Below, in pieces: positions 57,501-64,000 of a DNA stretch of 64,000 nt (its first letter is position 1; each line of letters starts with the position of its first letter). The stretch comes from Zoogloea sp. (GTDB taxonomy: Bacteria > Pseudomonadota > Gammaproteobacteria > Burkholderiales > Rhodocyclaceae): positions 188,001 to 252,000 of the forward strand of contig JADKKC010000066.1 in the NCBI GenBank assembly GCA_016720685.1, given 5' to 3'. The notes below the pieces were generated by a model, which made no database searches, was not told where the DNA came from, and worked only from the letters and a program-made list of their open reading frames with translations. Made by a program: the position numbers and the translations under genes.

Positions 57501-60500
57501 GCGCAAGTCTTCGGCAGCGTTGCCATCAGCGACGTGGACAGCGGCGACCAGATTACCGGCGCCACCGTCAGCCTCAATGCGGACACCGCCCTCGACAACC
57601 TCTTCGACACCATCTACGAGACCCTCTACTCCTCGTCCGGCGCCAGCTTCACCAGCGGCGGCGCCACCCTGAGCATCAGCGGCAACGGCACCGGTGCCCA
57701 CGGCCTCACCGCCGCCACCGTACTCAACATCAGTGGCACCGCCAGCGCTGCCGTGTATCAGGCAGCCCTGCAGACCGTGCTGTACGACAACACCAACCCG
57801 AACGCCTACGCCGGCGTGCGGCAGGTGTCGCTCACCGTCCATGACGACGCCGCCACCGCCGCAGGCAGCGGCTCAGCCGACTCCGCCGTGGCCACCGTCA
57901 ATCTGGCGGTCAACTGGTCCCCGGTGGTCGACCTGAGCGGCGAAGCCATCTCCGACAGCAATGCCGACGGCGTGGCCGACCGCAACAACGTCGTCAGCTT
58001 CCTTGAGAACGGCGTCGGCGTGGCCATTGCGGCCAGCGACGCCTCCATCATCGACCAGGACGGCAACCTCAAGTCGGTCACCGTCACCCTGACGAATCCC
58101 GTCAATGGTTCCGCCGAAAGCCTCTTCGTCGATGCCTCGGTGCCCTACCTGAGCAGCCTGGGCATTACCGCTGCCATCAGCCCGGACGGCCACTCCATCA
58201 CCTTCACCGGCAACAAGGACGGCACCGCCTTCCAGTACGCGCTGCGTGCGGTCAAGTACATCAACACCTCGGACAACCCCACCGTCGCCACCCGCGCGAT
58301 CACCGTCGAATCGGTTGACCAGGCCGACCACACCGGCCTGGCCGCAACGGCCTTCATCACCCCGGTCATCATCAACGACGCCCCGAGCAGCGCCAACGCC
58401 ACGCTGACTTTCAACGAGGACACAACCCACACCTTCCTGGTTGCGGACTTCCCCTTCAGTGACGTGGATGCCAACAGCCTGCTGTCGGTACGCGTCGGCA
58501 GCCTTCCCGCCTTCGGCACGCTGAAGCTGGATGGTGTTGCCATCACGGCTGACCAGCTGCCCCTCGACGTGAGTCTGGCAAACATCACCGACGGCCTGTT
58601 CACCTATGTGCCGAACGCCAACGCCAATGACACGCTGAGCGGTAGCGCCGACAGCTTCAGCTTCCGCGTTGTCGACAACGGTGGCAGCGCCAACGGCGGC
58701 GTGCCGGTTTCGGTTGCCGCCTACACGCTTACTCTGGAAGTCACGCCGGTCAACGACCTGCCCAACCCCAACCCGCCAACGGTTTCCGTCTCCGGCACCG
58801 CCAAGGTCGGCGAAACCCTGACCGCTGCACTCGTCGCCACCGACGCGGACTTCGCCGGCGGCGTGATCCCCGGCTCCGAATACGAAGTGCGGTGGCAGTC
58901 CCGCAGCCTCCCTTCGGGCACCTGGACCGATATCCCCTCGGCAACCGGCTCCAGCTACCTGCTCACGGACAGCGACGCCAACCAGGAAGTCCGCGCCGTG
59001 GTGGTGTACCACGACACGCTTGTCACTCCGATCACCGCCGGTTCCGATTCGCCGACGGCTCCGCTGGTCATCGTCGCGGCCGACGGCAGCCTGACCATCA
59101 ACGTTGATGGCGGCACCGATCCGACGCATCCGCTCACCATCACCCTGCCCGCCGGCACCACCGGCCCGGTCACCATCAACAACACCGGCACCACGCCGAT
59201 CACCATCACCGGTCTGATTGCACCGGCCGCCTTCATCACCTCTGGCAACGGCCCGCTGATCATCGACAACCCGACCGGCCATGTAGATATCACCAACACC
59301 GGAACCGGCACGGTCACAGCGAATGGCCCGGACGACGGCAGCACCCTCACCGTTCATGGCAGCGGCCCGGTCACCGTCACCAACCCCGCTGGCGACCTGA
59401 CGGTGGATAACACCGGCACCGGCACCACTACCGTCACCGGCCTGGACGGCACCTCGACCCTCACCACCATCGGCTCGGGCCCCACCACCGTCACCACGCC
59501 GGCCGCTGGCGCCACCATCATCAACAGTGGCACCGGCGACCTCACCGTCACCGACCCGGCTGGCGTTCTCGCCGTCACCAACTCCGGTAGCGGCACCACC
59601 ACCGTGACCGGCGCCGCCGACGACAGCACCGTCACCACCAGCGGCAACGTCACCCTGGCCAACCCGGATGGCGACCTCACCCTCGCCGGCGACGGCACCA
59701 ACACCGTCACCGGTCCGGTCGACGGCGCCACCCTCACCAACAACGGCACCGGCACCACCACCGTCACCGGCGCCACCGGCACCCTCAACACCGCCGGCAC
59801 CGGCACCACCGTCATCAACGCACCGGCCAATGGCGCCGTCATCAACGACACCGGCAGCGGCGCGCTCTCCGTCACCAACCCCGTTGGCGACCTCACCCTC
59901 AACAACGGTGGCGGCGGCACGGCCACCGTCAGCGGCGCAGCCGACAACAGCACCATCACCACCAGCGGCCCGGTCACCCTGGCCAACCCGGCTGGCAACC
60001 TCACCCTGGCAGGCGACGGCACCAACACTGTCACCCACCCGGTTGACGGCGCCACCCTCACCAACAACGGCACCGGCACCACCACCGTCACGGGCGCCAC
60101 CGGCACCCTCAACACCGCCGGCACCGGCACCACCGTCATCAACGCACCGGCCACCGGCGCCGTCATCAACGACACCGGCGGCGGCCAGCTCTCCGTCACC
60201 GACCCCGTCGGCGACCTCACCCTCAATAACGGTGGCGGCGGCACCGCCACCGTCAGCGGCGCAGCCGACGGCAGCACCATCACCACCAGCGGCCCGGTCA
60301 GCCTGGTCAACCCGGATGGCAACCTCACCCTGGCAGGAACCGGCACCAACACCGTCACCGGCCTGACGGGCCTGCTCACCACCACCGGCAGCGGCCCGAC
60401 CACCGTCACCGCCCCCGCCGATGGCGCAACCGTCAGCAACTCCGGTAGCGGCACCCTCAGCGTCGTCGATCCGGCCAGCCTGACCATCGACAACGACGGC

Positions 60501-62238
60501 AGCACCCCGATCAGCGTCAGCAGCCCGGCCGACGACGCAGTCCTGACCCTCACCGGTTCCGGCCCGACCACGATCAGCGCACCCGATGGCGATCTCGTCA
60601 TCAACAACATCGGCACCGGCCTGGCCAACATCGGCGGTCTGGCGAACGGTAGTGCCCTGACCCTGCAGGGCAGCGGCCCGGTGGCCATCAGCTCCAACCT
60701 GGCAGCAGGCGAGTCCATCACCCTGGACACCGGTGCCAACGGCAACGTCACCCTCAGCAACACCGGCGCCGGCGAGATTCACGTCCTGGGCAACCTGGCC
60801 CTGGATGCGGCCGATCCGATGACCATCGTGCTGCAGGGCGACGACACCACCGCCGTCACCCTGGCCGGCGCAGTGGCACTCGACAACACGCCGCTCAACC
60901 TGTCGCTGGCCGCAGGCTACAACCCGGCCCTGTCGGACAGCATCACGCTGATCGACAACGACGGCAGCGACCCGGTGGTCGGCACTTTTGCCGGCCTCGC
61001 CGAGGGCGCCACGCTGCTGGTGGGTGGCGAAACCTTCCGCATCACCTACAGCGGTGGCGACGGCGGCAACAACGTCGTGCTGACCCGCGTCAATGCCAAC
61101 CCCGGCGGTGCCGTCTCCATCAGCGGCACACCGATCCAGAACGCCACCCTCACCGCCAGCCACACACTGGTGGACGCGGACGGCCTGGGTACCGTGACTT
61201 ACAAGTGGCTGGATGGCAGCAACCGTGCTGGGCACTGGCAACAGCTACACCCTCAAGCCCACCGACGTCGATCACAACATCCGGGCAGAAGCCAGCTACG
61301 TCGATGGTGAAGGCAGCACCCAAACCGTCGCCAGCGCACCGACCAGCCCCATCGTCAACGTCAACGATGCCCCCACCGGCACGGTGCACATTGGCGGCAC
61401 GGCCGAGCAGGGCCAGACGCTCAGCGTGACGAACACGCTGGCCGACCTGGACGGCCTGGGAACCCTCAGCTATCAGTGGCTCGCCGACGGCAACGCCATC
61501 ACCGGCGCCACCGGCAACACCTTCCTGCTCGGCAGCGCCCAGGTGGGCAAGCTCATCACGGTCAGTGCCGGCTATACCGACGCCCGCGGCGCTGCCGAAT
61601 CCGTCACCAGCGGCGCCACCGATATCGTCAATACGGTCAGCACCGTCGGCGAATCGACCGCTCCGGCCGGCACCACCGGCACCGCGGGTGACGGCAACGG
61701 CGACGGCATCGCCGACGCCAACCAGGTGGCAGTCGTCTCAACGCCGGTCAGCGTGGCCGGTGCGGCCAATGCCGGGTATGTGACACTGGTCGCCGACTCC
61801 AGCGACGGCAAGGTTGCCAGCGGCTCCACCACCGTCATCAGCGACTTCGTCCAGAGCACGGCTCCCGACACCCTGCCGCTGAATGGCAGCGCGGCCCTGG
61901 GCAGCATCGGCTTCACGGCTCAGACCGACACCCTGTCCGGGCTGGAGAACTTCAGCCTGTATGTGGACCCGACCATCGGGGTAAATGGCTACTGGGTGCA
62001 AGCCTCCAACGGCAACCTGGTCAACCTGGCCAGCGAAGCCTACGGCGGCACCATGGTGGTCGAGGGCGACAAGCTGCGCCTTGATTTCCAGGTTCAGGAT
62101 GGCAGCATCTTCGACCAGGATGGCTCGGCCGACGGTAACGTTCAGCTCGAAGGCGCCATCGGTTATGTGCCGATGGGCCTGATCTCCTACACTCCCGACG
62201 CACCGGCGCCCGACACCAACACCCCGGTCTGGGACTGA
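48519..62238 (+). CDS. Giant secreted adhesin-like protein (DUF4347, C-type lectin, beta-solenoid)
   Basis: About 4,572 residues; the frame is open to 61310, but a single extra base near 61224 (GGCAGCAACC) moves the correct reading to the next frame, which ends at 62238. Domains: DUF4347 (about 8-165, VHVISHGGPGSL, LMLYGCNVAD), a beta-rich domain (172-430), a long series of cadherin/VCBS/Ig-like repeats joined by NDAP motifs, a C-type lectin domain (about 1181-1324) with the calcium and sugar motifs EPN (1288-1290) and WND (1308-1310), an Ig-like pair around YQWYRG (1687-1771), and a Gly-Thr-rich beta-solenoid (about 3525-4090). The tail has an EF-hand-like DGNGDGIADANQ. No RTX nonapeptides. 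It is the probable cargo of the exporter encoded upstream. A role in adhesion or biofilm is inferred. Confidence 0.85.
59640..60287 (+). repeat. Two tandem 324-bp coding repeats in the giant gene
   Basis: Units at 59640-59963 and 59964-60287, with a partial third from 60288. Each encodes 108 residues made of six solenoid rungs of 17 or 19 residues (for example SGPVTLANPAGNLTLAG, AGTGTTVINAPATGAVIND). DNA identity is very high, so the copies are recent or homogenised. Confidence 0.8.
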
Positions 62239-62272
62239 GTCTTACATTCAAATCCACTGGAAAGGTCATCTC

Positions 62273-63055
62273 ATGAAAAACGTGAAAACAACCTGCCTGA
62301 TCGCCGCCCTTACCGGACTGTATGGTTGCGGTGGTGGTGGCGGCGGCGGCGGGAGCACTTCGATGAACCTGGAAACTGCGCAGGGCATCTGGGACAGCTC
62401 CAGCTACAGCGGCACCGATCTGGGCGCCAGCACCAAGGCAATCCGCTCGGTGATGCTCAAGGACGGCAACGCCTGGGTCTTTCTGCTGGACAATCTGATC
62501 ACCAACAATCCCACGCCGATCGGCCTGGTCAAGGCCAGTGTTGCTGTGTCCGGGCAGAGTTTCAGCGGCACCGGCAAGCGCTACATGCTGGACACCCACA
62601 CGGGCAGCAGCGTGGAGGTACAGGGCAACGTGCCGGCCACCCAACAACTCGCGCTCAAGTTCGGCGCGGCGGCCAACCCGACCACCCTCGCCACCCTCAC
62701 GCCGTTGAACCGTGCAAGCACGGCAGCAACCATCACCGGCGCCTGGACGTTTTCCTCAACGACGGCAACCGGCGTCGGCACGACCACGGCGACCGTCACC
62801 TGGAATATCGACGGCGCCGGGACATTGAGCGGCGGTGACACCCAGGGTTGCACCTTTCAGGGTCAGGTCCTGCCCCGCTCCGAGCCTGCAGGTGTGTTCA
62901 ACGTCACCCTGACCCAGACCTGCGCCGGTACCGTCAGCCAGTACAGCGGCGTCGCCCTGCAAAACTCCGCGAGCACCAGCATCACCTTCGGCCTGGTTGC
63001 CACAGATCAGAGCACGGGCACCGTCGTCGTCGCAAACAAGGTCACCCCGACCTGA
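62273..63055 (+). CDS. Lipoprotein with poly-glycine linker, unknown
   Basis: 260 residues. Signal peptide with lipobox LYGC, Cys19 being the lipidated residue, followed by eight glycines as a flexible tether. The rest is beta-rich with repeats of Thr and Ser. It starts 34 bases after the giant gene and has no terminator between, so it is probably co-expressed with it. A surface-anchoring or maturation role for the giant protein is possible but not shown. No family recognised. Confidence 0.65.
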   Translation: MKNVKTTCLIAALTGLYGCGGGGGGGGSTSMNLETAQGIWDSSSYSGTDLGASTKAIRSVMLKDGNAWVFLLDNLITNNPTPIGLVKASVAVSGQSFSGTGKRYMLDTHTGSSVEVQGNVPATQQLALKFGAAANPTTLATLTPLNRASTAATITGAWTFSSTTATGVGTTTATVTWNIDGAGTLSGGDTQGCTFQGQVLPRSEPAGVFNVTLTQTCAGTVSQYSGVALQNSASTSITFGLVATDQSTGTVVVANKVTPT

Positions 63056-63065
63056 TCCCCCGGGC

Positions 63066-63084
63066 GCCCGGCCACTGGCCGGGC
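63066..63084. terminator. GC hairpin after lipoprotein gene
   Basis: GCCCGGCCA and TGGCCGGGC with one base between, between convergent genes. No T-run. Possible bidirectional terminator. Confidence 0.4.
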
Positions 63085-63092
63085 TCGGCCCG

Positions 63093-63787
63093 AACCAGCC
63101 AGCCTTTCCCGCAACACCCCCGCAGCCTCTTCCGGCACCACCGGCATCATGACTTTGGCCGCTTCCCGTTCGGCCGTGCCGGTGGCCTGCGTGGTGTGCA
63201 CGTCGACGATCAGGCCGTGACGGTTCTCGCTGAGCGTATGGGTGGTGAAGCTCAGGTAGGCCACGCCCGTGTTCTTGGTGGCCAGGAGGGCATCCGGATC
63301 GGTGCGGGAGACGTGAGTCGTGTTCGAGCGTTTCTTGCCGCGGAAATTCACTTCCGGATTGCGCCCCTGGTCCGGCCCCGGCGGCTCATCCGAGCCATCC
63401 CACGACGCCACCGAAGAACTCGCGCATCACGCTTTCCTTGAGCAGGCGATCGCGGTTGGCCGAAAAGCTTGAATGGTCCCACACGGGTTCGTCCTGGCTC
63501 AGGCCGACGAACCAGCGGAACAGCATGTTGAAATCGAGATGCTCGATCAATCCCCGCTCGGAGCGAATGGAGAACAGGCATTGCAGCAGCAGCGCGCGAA
63601 GAAGGCGCTCGGGGGCAATCGACGGGCGCCCCCCTTCGGCATAAAGGGAATCGAAGCTCGGCGACATCGAATGCAAAACCATATCGGCCATCACTTTAAT
63701 CCTGCGCAGCGGGTGATCCGCGGCAATGCCGTCTTCGATATGGGTGTAGCTGAAAAGGCTGCTCTGCTTATGGTCGGGGCCGCGCAT
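63093..63787 (-). pseudogene. IS5-family transposase remnant
   Basis: From ATG 63787, 133 residues of the N-terminal part are intact (ADHPLRRIKVMADMVL, GRPSIAPERLLRALLLQ, RSERGLIEHLDFNMLFRW, PVWDHSSFSANRDRLL). The segment with the first catalytic Asp (normally after DEHFTVDGT) is missing. Reading resumes in another frame with GRNPEVNFRGKKRSNTTH, ENRHGLIVD and TGTAEREAA, then breaks off. The internal deletion removes about 35-40 residues and the C-terminal third is lost, so it is inactive. Confidence 0.8.
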
Positions 63788-63862
63788 GGGAATTGGATGT
63801 CGTGAATGCCTTGTGAATTGTAATTCAGCCGAAACCCTTGCTGGTGCTGGGGATTGAATAAA

Positions 63863-63925
63863 TCAACGCCCTGTTAGCTCTTCTGCGAGAGTCTTTGCTT
63901 CACCGTAGTAATCGTATGCATTCAT
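63863..63925 (-). pseudogene. Truncated small gene upstream of IS remnant
   Basis: ATG 63925 follows the previous stop by seven bases and encodes MNAYDYYGEAKTLAEELTGR before a TGA at the junction with IS-like sequence. The N-terminus resembles small helical proteins that accompany toxin genes as immunity partners, but the rest is gone, probably through the IS insertion. Confidence 0.4.
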
Positions 63926-63932
63926 AAATATC

Positions 63933-64000
63933 TCAATGAGTGCTAATAAATTTCATCTGCACACCGCCGGACGGAACAACAACTTCAATCCCTCCGCCTG
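63933..64000 (-). CDS. C-terminus of a gene extending beyond the window
   Basis: The last 21 residues (GGIEVVVPSGGVQMKFISTH end) of a minus-strand gene that continues to the right. Tight linkage to the truncated small gene suggests an operon, possibly toxin and immunity. Family not determinable from this fragment. Confidence 0.4.
   Translation of the reverse strand, partial: GGGIEVVVPSGGVQMKFISTH

Noticed and set aside
52167..61241. Very long open frames on the minus strand opposite the giant gene (about 1,890 and 1,120 codons)
   Set aside because: They are antisense shadows of a GC-rich, repeat-rich gene: composition is dominated by Gly, Ala, Val, Asp and Arg, there are no domains or ribosome binding sites, and the plus strand has clear protein motifs throughout.
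48519..62238. RTX toxin or adhesin with calcium nonapeptides
   Set aside because: I looked for GGxGxDxUx tandem repeats, especially near the C-terminus, and found none. Only a single EF-hand-like DGNGDG segment is present.
1..64000. tRNA, rRNA or riboswitch genes
   Set aside because: No cloverleaf-like, rRNA-like or known riboswitch core was noticed on reading. A covariance search would be needed to exclude small ones.

Overview
The window is GC-rich chromosomal DNA from a free-living Gram-negative bacterium, most likely a betaproteobacterium of the Rhodocyclales type. That placement is an inference from gene content (NarXL-like pair, GlnK-AmtB with a sigma-54 promoter, N-methylglutamate pathway, aromatic-acid catabolism, TolC-type secretion) and from the GTCGGGTTA palindromic repeats. 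No rRNA or tRNA gene was seen.

Layout. 1-3.5 kb, mostly minus strand: the 5' part of a STAND/NACHT-like NTPase, a decayed AlbA_2 gene and a HepT-MntA toxin-antitoxin pair, i.e. a small defence or selfish-gene patch. 3.6-9.7 kb: a broken membrane gene, a PAS sensor with a degenerate GGDEF domain divergent from a NarX/NarL-like pair, and an AAA-type ATPase whose P-loop is frameshifted. 10-12.2 kb: a GcvT-family gene, a frameshifted copy of purU and a 40-base stub of folD cut off by a repeat. 12.2-13.4 kb: repeats and two AT-richer small genes. 13.4-20.7 kb: a LysR regulator divergent from a catabolic operon (VOC protein, AAHS transporter, FAH-family hydrolase, maleylacetoacetate isomerase, AtoDA CoA-transferase, exported metallo-beta-lactamase-fold protein) that looks built to take an aromatic acid to fumarate and acetoacetyl-CoA. 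21-23.1 kb: a GNAT gene running into an array of long repeats.

23.2-39 kb is the nitrogen and C1 block: NtrC/sigma-54 signals, glnK-amtB, an XRE-cupin regulator, an intact purU, then mgdABCD, gmaS and mgsABC, the complete gene set of the N-methylglutamate route of methylamine oxidation. After repeats and a truncated IS4-type transposase come folD and folB. Together these would take up ammonium or methylammonium, release its nitrogen as ammonium and pass its carbon into the folate C1 pool. The 30.9-35.0 kb part carries about a dozen single-base indels, so it is either poorly sequenced or decaying.

39.1-63 kb is a cell-surface block: a response regulator and a 7TM-DISM histidine kinase (frameshift plus in-frame amber) on the minus strand, divergent from two tandem type I secretion ABC subunits, an HlyD-type adaptor and a TolC-type outer membrane protein, followed by one giant gene (13.7 kb, about 4,570 residues: DUF4347, cadherin/VCBS-like repeats, a C-type lectin domain and a beta-solenoid) and a small lipoprotein. 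The right edge holds a decayed IS5-type transposase and two cut-off genes.
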